Program-made: the position numbers and the translations under genes | Shown here: positions 1 to 9,048 of the stretch, in pieces | Position numbering within the stretch: position 1 is the stretch's first letter | Layout: each line of letters begins with the position of its first letter | The notes under the pieces: model-generated | What the model saw: the letters and a program-made list of their open reading frames with translations, nothing else | Told to the model about the DNA's origin: nothing | Database searches by the model: none | Assembly (NCBI GenBank): GCA_947306475.1 | Contig: CAMZGS010000001.1 | Span: forward strand, 186,001 to 250,000 | Reading direction: 5' to 3' | Length of the DNA: 64,000 bases | DNA from: an uncultured Comamonas sp. | GTDB lineage: Bacteria; Pseudomonadota; Gammaproteobacteria; Burkholderiales; Burkholderiaceae_C

Positions 1-378
1 CGGGATGAAAAAGGACAGGGACTTGCCCGACCCCGTTCCGGTTGTGACCACATAGCTCTGGCGTTCCTGGCCTTTGGCCAGGGCTTCCATCTGGTGCTTG
101 TAAAGATGCAGGGGACTTGGCTTGCCTTCCGTCTTCCCAACCTGAAAGATGTCTGCGCAGGCAGGATGCAGGACCCCCTCCGCCACCAAATCCTGCACTG
201 TGCCTTGACGTTGATAATTCGGGTTGATCTGCACCAGCGGTTCAGGCCAATAGCGGCCTTGCGCATATTGATGCTCGACCTCGGCTTGGATATCAGGTGC
301 GGCGATGCGAACGAAACTGCGGGAAAAGCTGCCGTATCGCTCGATGAGCTGGTCGCGGAATTGGAAAACGTTATCCAT
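1..378 (-). CDS. DEAD/DEAH-box helicase, N-terminal fragment (cut by window edge)
   Basis: An open frame on the minus strand starts with ATG at 378 and runs off the left edge without a stop (126 codons visible). The protein begins MDNVFQFRDQLIERYGSF and contains YKHQMEALAKG followed by the nucleotide-binding loop VTTGTGSGKS at about residues 112-121. This is the Q-motif-like and Walker A arrangement of superfamily 2 DEAD/DEAH helicases. Codon 1 lies 9 bases after the stop of the fic gene, so the two are very likely one transcript. Large helicases with this kind of N-terminus are often found in defence or mobile islands, but the remaining domains are outside the window. Family assignment is firm; the specific role is unknown. 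Confidence 0.75.
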   Translation of the reverse strand, partial: MDNVFQFRDQLIERYGSFSRSFVRIAAPDIQAEVEHQYAQGRYWPEPLVQINPNYQRQGTVQDLVAEGVLHPACADIFQVGKTEGKPSPLHLYKHQMEALAKGQERQSYVVTTGTGSGKSLSFFIP

Positions 379-387
379 GAAGAGTCC

Positions 388-1488
388 TTACTGATCCATT
401 CTGTGCCCGCTTGGCAGCTGTGCCGTACGGCCAGAGGCGCCCGTCGAGATGTGTTGCCATTTCGCCCCTCGCCCCTTGCCAGTCGATTCGATCAATCCCT
501 CTGACTTCATCGCCCGCAGCACCAGCCGTACCATGTCCCGGCTCACGCCCAGGCAGGCCTCTTCAATCTCGGAAATCGAGAATGGCAGGGTGCGCCCCAG
601 GACTTCCGTCCGCACCCGGTCGCCTTTGCTGCCACGGCCACGTTCGATGGTGCCGACACGCTCCTCGAACTCGCGGTATGCCCGTAGCAAGGCTCCCCAG
701 AAGTAGTCGAGCCAGGGCTTTACGTCGTGCTGCCCCTGGTGCCAGCCCTGCGAGCTGGCTTCCAGCGTTTCGTAATAACCTTCCTTGGTATCTTCGAAGA
801 TGCGTTCCAGGCTGATGTAGCGACCCACGGCATAGTCGAAGTGATAGAGCAGCAGCAAGGTCAACAAGCGGGACATGCGACCGTTGCCGTCCGGGAAGGG
901 GTGGATGCACAAAAAGTCGAGCATCGCCAGCGGCACCAGTACGAGGGGGTCGGCCAGGCGCTGATCCAATGCCGTGGCATAGCGTCCAGTCAGATCGGCC
1001 ATGGCCACGGGTGTAAGGTGTGCAGCAACTGGCTGGAAGCGCCAACACGATGTTCCTTCTGGGTGACGTTCAACAATGTCGCTATTGGTCACCTTCCAGC
1101 GCCCGTCTTCCTGCGGCATATCGCGGTATAGCAAGGTGTGCAATTGCAACACTACGTTTTCGCTGAAAAGCAAGGGTGAGGCGGGCTCGTGGACCTGTGC
1201 CAGAGCATCACGATAGCCGACAACCTCCCGTTCAAAGCCGCTCCTTGGCGTTGCGTTGCGGGTGATCAGAGATTTCAGCCGCGAAGGAGCCACGACCACA
1301 CCTGCCATGCGGGTGGACGACTCGGTAGATTCGACTAACGCCATCTGACGTAGGCTTTTTAGGGCTTCAGGCAGCTGCATGGCATAGAGCTGCTGCTTGC
1401 CCTGGAACCCACCCAGTGAGCGCAACGTGGCAACCTGGGAGCCATCAAAGCGAAGCGCGTCGAGGTACTCGGGTGAGAGCGAGTGCAT
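388..1488 (-). CDS. Fic family protein (probable AMP-transferase) with C-terminal winged helix
   Basis: Fic proteins transfer AMP from ATP to hydroxyl side chains of target proteins. The intact signature HPFPDGNGR at about residues 196-204 carries the catalytic His and the ATP-phosphate-binding loop. An N-terminal Fic_N-like region and a C-terminal region of about 80 residues resembling a winged helix flank it. The ATG at 1488 (MHSLSPEYLD) gives 366 residues. The frame is open to an ATG at 1548, but the extra 20 residues are hydrophobic and unlike a Fic N-terminus; neither start has a strong ribosome site. The place of the class II auto-inhibitory motif (S/T)xxxE(G/N) reads STRMAG, with Ala where the inhibitory Glu is expected. 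The helicase gene follows immediately downstream. Confidence 0.85.
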   Translation of the reverse strand: MHSLSPEYLDALRFDGSQVATLRSLGGFQGKQQLYAMQLPEALKSLRQMALVESTESSTRMAGVVVAPSRLKSLITRNATPRSGFEREVVGYRDALAQVHEPASPLLFSENVVLQLHTLLYRDMPQEDGRWKVTNSDIVERHPEGTSCWRFQPVAAHLTPVAMADLTGRYATALDQRLADPLVLVPLAMLDFLCIHPFPDGNGRMSRLLTLLLLYHFDYAVGRYISLERIFEDTKEGYYETLEASSQGWHQGQHDVKPWLDYFWGALLRAYREFEERVGTIERGRGSKGDRVRTEVLGRTLPFSISEIEEACLGVSRDMVRLVLRAMKSEGLIESTGKGRGAKWQHISTGASGRTAQLPSGHRMDQ

Positions 1489-1548
1489 GAAAGTGAAAGC
1501 CCAGGCTATGCAAACGGGGGCAATCATAGCCATTAAATGGGGCATCAT

Positions 1549-1761
1549 CTCTATGAATACCCTGTTATCAGGCTGAATCGACCAGAGTTAGAGCATGCCC
1601 ATCCGGGATTAGAGGATTAGAAAGCGGCGATGACACGCTTTACCATTGAGTGCGGAACCGCACCTCTATCTGCTGAAGTACGAACCGATTACAAAAAATG
1701 CGGACACTCCTCAGTTTGGCCAAGCCCTGCAGGCATCCACAGTCCACGAGGGGATGAAAAT
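1549..1761. other. Intergenic stretch without recognisable gene
   Basis: About 210 bases between the start of fic and the terminator downstream of ychF. Short open frames exist, such as one at 1630-1827, but none has a ribosome site or recognisable product. Any fic promoter would have to lie here; no clear -35/-10 pair was found. Confidence 0.4.
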
Positions 1762-1801
1762 AAAAAAATCCCTGCAATTCATGGAATTGCAGGGATTTTT
1801 T
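1762..1801. terminator. Bidirectional intrinsic terminator downstream of ychF
   Basis: A perfect stem ATCCCTGCAATTC / GAATTGCAGGGAT with a 3-base loop is flanked by a run of A on the left and T on the right, so it can terminate in both directions. It lies 36 bases past the ychF stop and separates ychF from the fic-helicase module. Confidence 0.9.
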
Positions 1802-1837
1802 GCAAACTCACAGAGCTTGTGAGGTAAGCGTCCAGAC

Positions 1838-2932
1838 TCAGACGTTGAACAGGAAATTCATTACATCGCCATCGCGCACGACGTATTCCTTGCCTTCGGC
1901 GCGCATCTTGCCCGCGTCCTTGGCACCCTGTTCACCCTTGTAGGCGATGAAGTCCTCGAACGCGATGGTCTGCGCGCGGATAAAGCCGCGCTCGAAGTCG
2001 CCGTGGATGACACCGGCAGCCTGGGGTGCAGTGTCACCAACGCGGATGGTCCAGGCGCGCACTTCCTTCACACCGGCGGTGAAGTAGGTCTGCAGGCCCA
2101 GCAGTGCGTAACCAGCGCGGATCAGGCGGTTCAGGCCCGGCTCTTCCAGGCCCATTTCCTGCAGGAACATGTCGCGGTCTTCGTCGTCCATCTCGGCCAT
2201 TTCGGCTTCGATCTTGGCGCAGATGGCGACCACGGGGGCGTTTTGCTCGGCAGCGTACTGCTGCAGGCGCTCCAGCAGGGGGTTGTTTTCAAAACCGTCT
2301 TCGGCCACGTTGCCGACGAACATGGCGGGTTTGGCGGTGATCAGGCACAGGGGCTTGAGCAGGGCGCGCTCTTCGGCGCTCAGATTCAGCGTGCGTACGG
2401 GCTTGCCTTCGTTGAGGGCGGTCTGCACGGGCTCCAGCACCTTGAGCATGGCGGCTGCTTCCTTGTCGTTGCCCGATTTGGCGGCCTTGCTGTAGCGTGC
2501 CACGGCCTTTTCCACGGTGCCCAGGTCGGCCAGGCACAGTTCGGTCTGGATGACTTCGATGTCGGCGATGGGATCGACCTTGCCCGCCACGTGCACCACG
2601 TTGGTGTCTTCAAAGCAGCGCACCACGTTGACGATGGCGTCTGTCTCGCGGATGTGCGCCAGGAACTGGTTGCCCAGGCCTTCGCCCTTGCTGGCGCCGG
2701 CCACCAGGCCCGCGATGTCCACAAATTCCACAATGGCGGGCACGATGCGCTCGGGCTGGATGATTTCGGCCAGCTGTTGCAGGCGCGGGTCGGGTACTTC
2801 GACGACGCCGGTGTTGGGTTCGATGGTGCAGAAGGGGTAGTTTTCCGCAGCGATGCCCGCTTTGGTCAGGGCGTTGAACAGGGTGGACTTGCCTACGTTG
2901 GGCAGGCCCACGATGCCGCATTTGAGGCTCAT
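1838..2932 (-). CDS. ychF: Redox-regulated ATPase YchF (Obg-related, ribosome-associated)
   Basis: YchF is an ATP-hydrolysing member of the Obg GTPase group that binds ribosomes and takes part in stress and translation control. The protein starts [20 protein letters not shown], with the P-loop GLPNVGKS at residues 8-15. It continues with [10 protein letters not shown] (switch region) and [18 protein letters not shown] (DxxG) and ends in the TGS-like domain ([19 protein letters not shown]). The length of 364 residues matches the family. The ATG at 2932 is chosen because the P-loop must be close to the N-terminus and GAAGGAA lies upstream; an open extension to 3001 is not expected to be used. 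Confidence 0.97.
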   Translation of the reverse strand: MSLKCGIVGLPNVGKSTLFNALTKAGIAAENYPFCTIEPNTGVVEVPDPRLQQLAEIIQPERIVPAIVEFVDIAGLVAGASKGEGLGNQFLAHIRETDAIVNVVRCFEDTNVVHVAGKVDPIADIEVIQTELCLADLGTVEKAVARYSKAAKSGNDKEAAAMLKVLEPVQTALNEGKPVRTLNLSAEERALLKPLCLITAKPAMFVGNVAEDGFENNPLLERLQQYAAEQNAPVVAICAKIEAEMAEMDDEDRDMFLQEMGLEEPGLNRLIRAGYALLGLQTYFTAGVKEVRAWTIRVGDTAPQAAGVIHGDFERGFIRAQTIAFEDFIAYKGEQGAKDAGKMRAEGKEYVVRDGDVMNFLFNV

Positions 2933-2999
2933 GGGGTTTTTTCCTTCAAACCGCGCAGCCAGCGGCGCGGTGGTTACAAGAGGGGGTGACAGAGAACGC

Positions 3000-3025
3000 A
3001 AAACGCTGCCAAGGCAGCGTTTTTT
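3000..3025. terminator. Intrinsic terminator between the M48 protease gene and ychF
   Basis: The stem AAAACGCTGCC / GGCAGCGTTTT with a 2-base loop lies downstream of the minus-strand M48 gene and just upstream of ychF. The T run is six bases on the plus strand and four on the minus strand, so termination of the M48 transcript may be partial. Confidence 0.6.
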
Positions 3026-3094
3026 GCTTGAACGGGGGGATTGTAATGAGGTGCCCCGCCAGCGCCCCGCCCCGGGGCACCGGGGGCGCAGGCC

Positions 3095-4009
3095 TTACTG
3101 GCTTTTCTGGGGCTTGCCGGAGCCTTTCTTCCTGGCAGCCGGGGCGCGCTTGCCGGCACTGGCGGCCTTGCGTGCGCGTGCTTCTTCATACAGGTGCACC
3201 ACCTTGGGGATGTTTTCCTGCATGGCGGCAATGCGCTCTTCATCGGCGGGGTGGGTGCTCATGAAGGCCAGGCCCTTGTTGCCGCCGCTGGCGGCACGCA
3301 TTTTTTCCCACAGCTTGGGGGCGTTGCGCGGGTCGTAGCCGGCGCGCGCCATCAGCTCCAGGCCCATGACGTCGGACTCCAGCTCCATGCTGCGTGAGTT
3401 GGGCAGGTGCACGAACATCTGCGAGCCCATGTCGAGCAGGCTGCCATCGACCTTGGCCGCAGCAGAGACGGTGGTGACCAGCAGGTTGGAGACCATCTGC
3501 TGCGAGGCCTTCTCGCGCGAGTGCTCGCGCAGGGCGTGGGCAATTTCATGGCCCATGACGGCGGCCAGCTCGTCGTCGGTGAGCTTCAGGCGCTTGACGA
3601 TGCCGGTATAGACGCCGATCTTGCCGCCGGGGGCGCAGAAGGCGTTGATCTCGTCGGAGTCAAACACGTTGATCTCCCAGTCCCAGTCCTTGGCGTCGGC
3701 GCGGAAGACGGAGACCTGGGCAATCAGGTCGTTGCCAATCCTGCGCACGCGCTGGGTCAGGCGTGCGTCGGTGTTGAGTTTTTTCTTGGACTGGGCATCG
3801 GCGCTCAGCTGCTGAAAGCCCTGGGCGGCCTTGGCATTGAGCTCTTCGCTGGAGATGAGCAGCAGCTGGCTGCGTTGCAGGCCGATGGCGCCCGAATCGG
3901 TGGTGTTGGCGCAGCCTTGCAGCAGGCCAACCAGCAGTGCAGCGCCGATCCAGCGCAGGGGTTTATGCAGGGATTTGGGCAGGGTGGGGCAAAGGTTCAG
4001 TACGGACAT
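3095..4009 (-). CDS. M48 family zinc metalloprotease, lipoprotein
   Basis: The protein is a membrane-anchored peptidase of the Oma1/BepA-like M48 group, likely facing the periplasm and involved in outer-membrane protein quality control. The product of 304 residues starts MSVLNLCPTL and has a signal sequence ending in the lipobox LLQGC. The catalytic zinc motif HEIAH appears in GHEIAHALREHSREKAS, and the third zinc ligand is expected in the downstream segment ELESDVMGLELMARAGYDP. The C-terminus is rich in Lys, Arg and Ala. The frame extends upstream to 4210, but the lipobox distance fixes the start near 4009. The neighbour on the same strand is a second small lipoprotein gene. Confidence 0.92.
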   Translation of the reverse strand: MSVLNLCPTLPKSLHKPLRWIGAALLVGLLQGCANTTDSGAIGLQRSQLLLISSEELNAKAAQGFQQLSADAQSKKKLNTDARLTQRVRRIGNDLIAQVSVFRADAKDWDWEINVFDSDEINAFCAPGGKIGVYTGIVKRLKLTDDELAAVMGHEIAHALREHSREKASQQMVSNLLVTTVSAAAKVDGSLLDMGSQMFVHLPNSRSMELESDVMGLELMARAGYDPRNAPKLWEKMRAASGGNKGLAFMSTHPADEERIAAMQENIPKVVHLYEEARARKAASAGKRAPAARKKGSGKPQKSQ

Positions 4010-4071
4010 GGTGTGTGCGAGGCCGATACAGGTAGTGGATGGAAGTGCCTGGAGACTGGACGTCGGTGGGC

Positions 4072-4374
4072 TCAGGCGCGTGGCTTGCATTGCAGCTGCA
4101 GCAGGCGGTGGGTGGAGCTGTCCACGCTGGCGCCCGGCTCGCGCAGGGGGCGGATGCGCAGATCCAGGAAGCCACGTGCGCCGCACAGTTGCTTGATGAC
4201 GGACTCGCACCTTTGCAGATCGTCGTGGCGCAGGTCGCAGACCATGGCGTGGTCGTAGTCGGGCCTTTCCACGTAGGGTCGCAAGGGGTTGGAGGTGGCC
4301 GGCTGTGAGGTGGCGCAGCCGGCCAGCAGGGTTGTCAGGGCAGCCAGCGCAGTCGTGGGGAGCAGGGCTTTCAT
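4072..4374 (-). CDS. Small lipoprotein of unknown function
   Basis: The protein has 100 residues and starts MKALLPTTALAALTTLLAGC. It carries a clear type II signal peptide with lipobox LLAGC, so the mature protein is lipid-anchored. The remainder has three cysteines (AMVCDLRH, QRCESVIKQLCGARG) that may form disulfides. No family was recognised. It precedes the M48 lipoprotein protease gene on the same strand with 62 bases between them, so the two may be co-transcribed. The start is set by the signal peptide; the frame is open 15 codons further upstream. Confidence 0.75.
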   Translation of the reverse strand: MKALLPTTALAALTTLLAGCATSQPATSNPLRPYVERPDYDHAMVCDLRHDDLQRCESVIKQLCGARGFLDLRIRPLREPGASVDSSTHRLLQLQCKPRA

Positions 4375-4473
4375 GCGGAGTCTCTGTTTCTTGGTTTCCG
4401 TGGTTCGGGACGGGCGCATCTTATTCGCAGGTTAAGTAAAAAACGCTTGCTGTTGCGCTTCTACAATGCCCGG

Positions 4474-5616
4474 ATGGCGCAGAAATTTGTTGACGTATGT
4501 ATCCGTGGGGCCGGCATCGTGGGCCGGGCCTTGGCTTTGATGTTGGCGCGCGAGCGTTTGCGCGTGGCGCTGGTGGTGCCCCCGGCGGGTGCGGCTGTGG
4601 CCCGGACCGACGTGCGTGCGTACGCCTTGAATGCCGCCTCGGCCAGACTGTTGCAGGAGCTGCGCGTGTGGCCCGATGAGCAGCAGGCCACGGCCGTGCG
4701 TCATATGGAGGTATTTGGCGATGGCGACAGCAGCGTGCGCTTTGCCGCCGATGCGCACGACCTGGAGGCCCTGGCCTGGATTGTGGACGTGCCCGCGCTG
4801 GAGCAGCGCCTGGCCCAGGCGGTGAGCTACCAACCGATGATCGAAGTGGTCAGCGCCCCGGTGCCTGCGCCTCTGACGGCCATCTGCGAGGGTCGCGCCA
4901 GCAGCACGCGCCAGGAGCTGGGCGTGGAGTTCGATGTGCAGCCCTATGGACAGACGGCGCTGGCCACGCGCCTGCTGTGCGAGCGCCCGCACGAGCAGGT
5001 TGCGCGCCAGTGGTTCAGCGCGCTGGGCATCCTGGCATTTCTGCCGCTGGGCGGTGCGCAGGGGCAGGAGGTGGCTGTGGTCTGGTCTGCACCGCCCGCG
5101 CTGGCAGCGCAGTGGCAGCAGGCCGAGGCGGCAGATTTTGTCGAGATGCTGCAAAGCCTGAGCCACAACGCCCTGGGTGCCTTGCAGCTGCAGGGCGCGC
5201 GCATGATCTGGCCGTTGCAGCAGGCCATGGCGCAGCGCTGGTGCGGGGTGTGGCGCAGCGAGGCGGCAGAAGGCGCTCGTGGCGACAGCTGGGTGCTGCT
5301 GGGCGATGCCGCCCACAACGTGCATCCGCTGGCGGGGCAGGGCCTGAACCTGGGGCTGGCCGATGTGGCCACCTTGGCGCAGTTGCTGGCCGGACGCGAC
5401 GACTGGCGCAGCACGGGCGACCTCAAGTTGCTGCGCCGCTACGAGCGCACGCGCAAGGCGGCCATGCTGCCGCTGGGCCTGGCCATGGACGGCATTCAGC
5501 AGCTGTTTGCCCGGCCCGAGGGGCGGGTGCAGATGTTGCGCAACTGGGGCATGAACCAGTTTGAGCGCAGCAGCCTGCTCAAGCGCCTGGCCATGCGCCA
5601 CGCCATGGGTTTGTAA
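4474..5616 (+). CDS. UbiH/UbiF/COQ6 family FAD-dependent hydroxylase
   Basis: These flavoprotein monooxygenases hydroxylate the aromatic ring in ubiquinone biosynthesis. The protein of 380 residues begins MAQKFVDVCIRGAGIVGRAL, with the FAD-binding GxGxxG near residues 11-17. The conserved GD motif with the flavin-contacting segment LLGDAAHNVHPLAGQGLNLG is near residue 275. The C-terminal region is typical of the UbiH clan. Which ring position it modifies cannot be told from sequence alone; the organism probably has several paralogues. A dsbC-type gene follows on the same strand with a gap of about 136 bases. Confidence 0.9.
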   Translation: MAQKFVDVCIRGAGIVGRALALMLARERLRVALVVPPAGAAVARTDVRAYALNAASARLLQELRVWPDEQQATAVRHMEVFGDGDSSVRFAADAHDLEALAWIVDVPALEQRLAQAVSYQPMIEVVSAPVPAPLTAICEGRASSTRQELGVEFDVQPYGQTALATRLLCERPHEQVARQWFSALGILAFLPLGGAQGQEVAVVWSAPPALAAQWQQAEAADFVEMLQSLSHNALGALQLQGARMIWPLQQAMAQRWCGVWRSEAAEGARGDSWVLLGDAAHNVHPLAGQGLNLGLADVATLAQLLAGRDDWRSTGDLKLLRRYERTRKAAMLPLGLAMDGIQQLFARPEGRVQMLRNWGMNQFERSSLLKRLAMRHAMGL

Positions 5617-5752
5617 AGGTGGGCTGCGGGCTGGTTGCGGGCGCGGCAGGGAACCTTGCCAGCTGCTGGTGGCCTAAGCGCCTTGTTCTTGTGCCGTGGG
5701 CAGCGACCATTGTGGGGGCGGTTCTTCGGCCATCTGATGACGGAAACATTGC

Positions 5753-6472
5753 ATGAAAATTCTTGCCACTGCCGCGCTGGCAGCGCTTGCCTGGGGCAGT
5801 GCCTGGGCCGATGAACCCCAGGACACCATCCGCAAGGCCCTGGCCGAGCGCATCCCCCAACTGGCGCAGGTCGATGAAATCCAGCCCACGGCCATGAATG
5901 GCCTGTACGAGGTGCGCATCGGCACCGATGTCTTCTACTCCGACGCTACGGGCAACTACCTGATCCAGGGTGAGCTGATCGACACGCGTGCGCGGCGCAA
6001 TCTGACCGAGGATCGCATCAAGGAGCTGACGGCCATCAGCTTCGACAAGCTGCCGCTGCAGGATGCCATCCGCATCGTGCGGGGCAAGGGCGAGCGGCAG
6101 TTGGCCGTGTTCGAGGACCCCAACTGCGGCTACTGCAAGCGTTTCGAGCGCGACCTGCAGAAGGTGGACAACATCACCGTCCACCTGTTTCTCTACCCCA
6201 TCCTGAGCCCCGATTCCGCCGAAAAGTCGCACAACATCTGGTGTGCGAAAAATCCGGCCGATGCCTGGAGCGATTACGTGCTCAAGGACAAGAGGCCAGC
6301 CAGCGCCAGCTGCGACAGCGATGCCATCGGGCGCAATCTGGCCTTTGGTCGCCGACACAAGATCACCGGCACGCCCACGCTGATCTTTGCCGACGGTACG
6401 CGCATCCATGGCGCCGTGGGCGCGGCGGATGTGGAGCAGCTCCTGCAGGAAGCCAGCATGGCGAAAAAGTGA
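5753..6472 (+). CDS. dsbC: DsbC family periplasmic protein-disulfide isomerase
   Basis: DsbC isomerises wrong disulfides in exported proteins. The product of 239 residues starts with signal peptide MKILATAALAALAWGSAWA and continues with the dimerisation region. The thioredoxin fold carries the active site CGYC in EDPNCGYCKRF at about residues 124-127. A second cysteine pair (IWCAKNPAD...ASCDSD) matches the structural disulfide of DsbC, and the cis-proline loop reads GTPTLIFADG. A palindromic repeat follows the stop and probably ends the transcript. Confidence 0.93.
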   Translation: MKILATAALAALAWGSAWADEPQDTIRKALAERIPQLAQVDEIQPTAMNGLYEVRIGTDVFYSDATGNYLIQGELIDTRARRNLTEDRIKELTAISFDKLPLQDAIRIVRGKGERQLAVFEDPNCGYCKRFERDLQKVDNITVHLFLYPILSPDSAEKSHNIWCAKNPADAWSDYVLKDKRPASASCDSDAIGRNLAFGRRHKITGTPTLIFADGTRIHGAVGAADVEQLLQEASMAKK

Positions 6473-6521
6473 GTGGCAGTCTGGTGGCCGAGTGCACTGC
6501 CGCTGGATGACTCCTGAAAAA

Positions 6522-6608
6522 ATAGCTGTTGGCGCTTGTCATACAAAGGTTTCAGACAATAAAGGTTCTGAAATCAAGTAAAGAAAAGCGCCAGCAGCTC
6601 TTTTTTTT
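6522..6608. repeat. Dispersed palindromic 3'-end repeat, copy 1
   Basis: Outer arms TAGCTGTTGGCGCTT and AAGCGCCAGCAGCT (one mismatch) enclose inner arms TTTCAGA / TCTGAAA. The right end runs into eight T. It sits between the convergent dsbC and TonB receptor genes, and the T run suggests it serves as a terminator for dsbC. Confidence 0.8.
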
Positions 6609-6670
6609 GAAGAGAACCCGCGCCGCAGGAACGTGCGCGGGTTTGGCGTGCCCAGCGATCGGCCTAGGCG

Positions 6671-8812
6671 TTAGAACTCATAGGTGCCCGAGACCCACAG
6701 GCGGCGGCCTTCTTGCGGGTTGCGGTAGCGGTTGCTGTAGGAGACGCTGGAGCCGTTCTGGTAGGCGCCATAGTCGATGAAGTTCTTGTTGAACAGGTTG
6801 TAGATGCTGGCGTTGATCACGAACTTGGGATTGACGCGGTAGCTGCCGCCAACGTGGAACTGGGCGTAGGCCTTGTAGTCGCCCAGCGCTTGCGTGGCGG
6901 CATCGGTGGCGGGGTTGCCACGGTAGCGCTTGCTGCGGTACTCGGCGCGGGCCCAGGCGCCCCATTGGGCGTTGGGTTTCCAGTCCAGGCGCAGGTTGAG
7001 TGCGTGCTTGGGCGTGTCGGTCAGCGGCTGACCGGCATTGGCGCCGCTCTTTTGCTCGCTCTTGGTGTAGGTGTAGTTGGCGCTGGTGCTCCAGGCGGCA
7101 TTGATGGTGTAGCGGCCACTCAACTCCACGCCGCGCGTCACAGCGCTGTCGATGTTGATCGACTGACCGAAGGTGTCCACACCAGGCCAGTAGCCTACGT
7201 CCACACAGCCGGGGCGGTTGGGATCGGCCGCCCAGGTGCAGTTGGGCACGGGCTCGCCGGTGGCGATCTTGTCCTTGAACTTGTTGTTGAACAGTGTGAC
7301 GCTGCCGCCAAAGCGCTGCTGCGCATCAGCAAAGTGGATGCCCAGCTCGGTGCTGCGGCTGGTCTCGGGCTTGAGGTTGGGGCTGCCGATCAGCGGCATG
7401 GTGCCCTGGCGGCCAAAGCCGTTGATGCCGGGGGTCAGCTGCTCGACGCGCGGGGTCTTGTAGCCGTTGCTCACGCCGCCCTTGATGGTCCACTGCGGGG
7501 CCACATCCCACACGCCGTAGATGCGCGGGCTGAGCTTGCTGCCAAAGACGCTGTGGCGGTCGTAGCGTGCACCCATGGTGAGCTTGAAGTTGTCCACCAG
7601 GCTCCACTCATCCTCGGCAAACAGTGCCTTTTGCGTGAACTCGAATTTGTTTGGGGCCACGCCATCGATCATCTCGGCCTTCCAGTACTGGCCGCCAATG
7701 GTGGTCAGGTGGTTGCCCCAGGGCATGGTCAGCTTGCTGTCGAGCACCTTGCTGGTGGTCTCCAGAGTGCGCGGGCCACCGGCGCCAGGCACGCCGGGGG
7801 GGATCAGGCGGCCCAGCGTCTCGGTCGTGTTGACCATGTAGCTGCTCTCCCAGATACCAAAGCTGTAGCGGCCGGTGTGCGCCAGGCTCCACTGATCGCG
7901 GTTGTATTTCTGGCTGCTGGCATAGCCGCCCGAGCCCAGCGTGCCCATCTGGCCGCGAGAGTTGTCGTAGAACTGGCGGCCAGTTTCCACATCCAAAACA
8001 ATGTCGTTTTGGCGGTTGGGCGTCAGCGACAGGCGCGCACCAAAGGTGTTGACGCGCGACTTGACGGGGTTGGCACCCATGCCGGGGATGACGGTGTTGC
8101 CGTCGTTGTCGATGTAGTCGATTTCAGCGGCCTCGCGGTGGGCGGTGCTGCCGCGCAGGGCCAGGCCCAGCAGGTCCTGCTTGATGGGGCCGCTGACATA
8201 GAACTTGCCGCCGTAGGTGTCACCAAAGGCCGATTCCTGCTGCAGCGCGCCATCGACGGTGATGGAGCCCGCCCACTTTTTGCCCACTTTGCGGGTGATG
8301 ATGTTGATCACGCCGCCCATGGCGTCCGAGCCGTACAGCGTGGACATGGGGCCGCGAATGACTTCAATGCGCTCGATGGCCGATACCGGCGGGATAAAGC
8401 TGGTGGCGGTGCCGCCAAAGTCGTTGGGGGTGACGTTGCCGGCAGCGTTCTGGCGGCGGCCGTCGATCAGGATCAGCGTGTAGTCGCTGGGCATGCCGCG
8501 AATGCTGATGTTGGGGCCGCCGGACTTGTCGGTGCCGGAGCCCACGTCCACGCCTTCCACATCTTCCAGCGCCTGGGCCAGGTTGCTCACGCGCTTTTCT
8601 TCGAGCTGCTCGCGGGTGATGACGGTGATGGAGGCCGGGGCTTCCTTGATGTCCTGCTCAAAACCTGCGGCCGAGACCACCACCTCCGACAGGGTGGTGC
8701 TGTCCGTTTCCTGAGCGCTGACCGCAGCGCAGGCGGCAGCGGCGGCCCAGGCCACAACAGAAGGGCGAAGGAAAGGCGAGCGCCTTGTTTGGCGCGAGGA
8801 AGCGATGGACAT
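6671..8812 (-). CDS. TonB-dependent outer-membrane receptor (CirA/FepA-like)
   Basis: The protein is an outer-membrane active-transport receptor, most likely for a ferric siderophore. It has 713 residues with signal sequence ending about AAVSAQ, then a TonB-box-like TLSEVVVSA. The plug domain follows (ITREQLEEKRVSNLAQALED, GGPNISIRGMPSDYTLILID, IEVIRGPMSTLYGSDAMGGV). The beta-barrel ends in the strand RRLWVSGTYEF with C-terminal Phe. Fur-like sites upstream support iron regulation. No partner uptake genes (ABC permease, siderophore synthesis) lie nearby, so the ligand cannot be named. Confidence 0.93.
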   Translation of the reverse strand: MSIASSRQTRRSPFLRPSVVAWAAAAACAAVSAQETDSTTLSEVVVSAAGFEQDIKEAPASITVITREQLEEKRVSNLAQALEDVEGVDVGSGTDKSGGPNISIRGMPSDYTLILIDGRRQNAAGNVTPNDFGGTATSFIPPVSAIERIEVIRGPMSTLYGSDAMGGVINIITRKVGKKWAGSITVDGALQQESAFGDTYGGKFYVSGPIKQDLLGLALRGSTAHREAAEIDYIDNDGNTVIPGMGANPVKSRVNTFGARLSLTPNRQNDIVLDVETGRQFYDNSRGQMGTLGSGGYASSQKYNRDQWSLAHTGRYSFGIWESSYMVNTTETLGRLIPPGVPGAGGPRTLETTSKVLDSKLTMPWGNHLTTIGGQYWKAEMIDGVAPNKFEFTQKALFAEDEWSLVDNFKLTMGARYDRHSVFGSKLSPRIYGVWDVAPQWTIKGGVSNGYKTPRVEQLTPGINGFGRQGTMPLIGSPNLKPETSRSTELGIHFADAQQRFGGSVTLFNNKFKDKIATGEPVPNCTWAADPNRPGCVDVGYWPGVDTFGQSINIDSAVTRGVELSGRYTINAAWSTSANYTYTKSEQKSGANAGQPLTDTPKHALNLRLDWKPNAQWGAWARAEYRSKRYRGNPATDAATQALGDYKAYAQFHVGGSYRVNPKFVINASIYNLFNKNFIDYGAYQNGSSVSYSNRYRNPQEGRRLWVSGTYEF

Positions 8813-8897
8813 GAAGGCTCCTGAACAGTAGTCAAAAAGGTGGCGTCATTGCGGTGGTGCCGCGTTGCTCAAACGTCGGCCCCCGGGATGGAGCGAA

Positions 8898-8932
8898 TTA
8901 TAAGAACAGTTAATAAGAACAATTCTTGTTTA
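8898..8932. promoter_or_regulatory. Fur-box-like sites upstream of the TonB receptor
   Basis: Two tandem ATAAGAACA elements are followed by the inverted half TTCTTGTT. The core TAAGAAC-A-ATTCTTG at 8914-8928 has the 7-1-7 layout of Fur sites with five of seven positions symmetrical. It lies about 90-115 bases before the receptor start. Confidence 0.55.
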
Positions 8933-8977
8933 CTGTTTAATTTTTCATTTGTTGTATCGCAGCAACAGAGTGTGCAT

Positions 8978-9012
8978 GAAAAAAGCCGCAAACCCTTGCT
9001 GGGCTTGCGGCT
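8978..9012 (-). terminator. Intrinsic terminator of the glcD-type gene
   Basis: On the minus strand the stem AGCCGCAAGCCC / GGGTTTGCGGCT (one G-T pair) is followed by a run of T. It lies 36 bases past the stop of the FAD-linked oxidase gene. Confidence 0.85.
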
Positions 9013-9048
9013 CATGCTCTTGATTTTTTGCTCTCTGGAGCGGGAAGT

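Noticed and set aside
94-504. Plus-strand frame at the left edge
   Set aside because: It overlaps the helicase fragment and the fic 3' end, both of which have recognisable motifs on the minus strand.
1630-1827. 65-codon frame between fic and ychF
   Set aside because: It has no ribosome site or family features and runs through the bidirectional terminator.
6713-8824. Plus-strand frame of 703 codons opposite the TonB receptor
   Set aside because: Antisense shadow without domain features.
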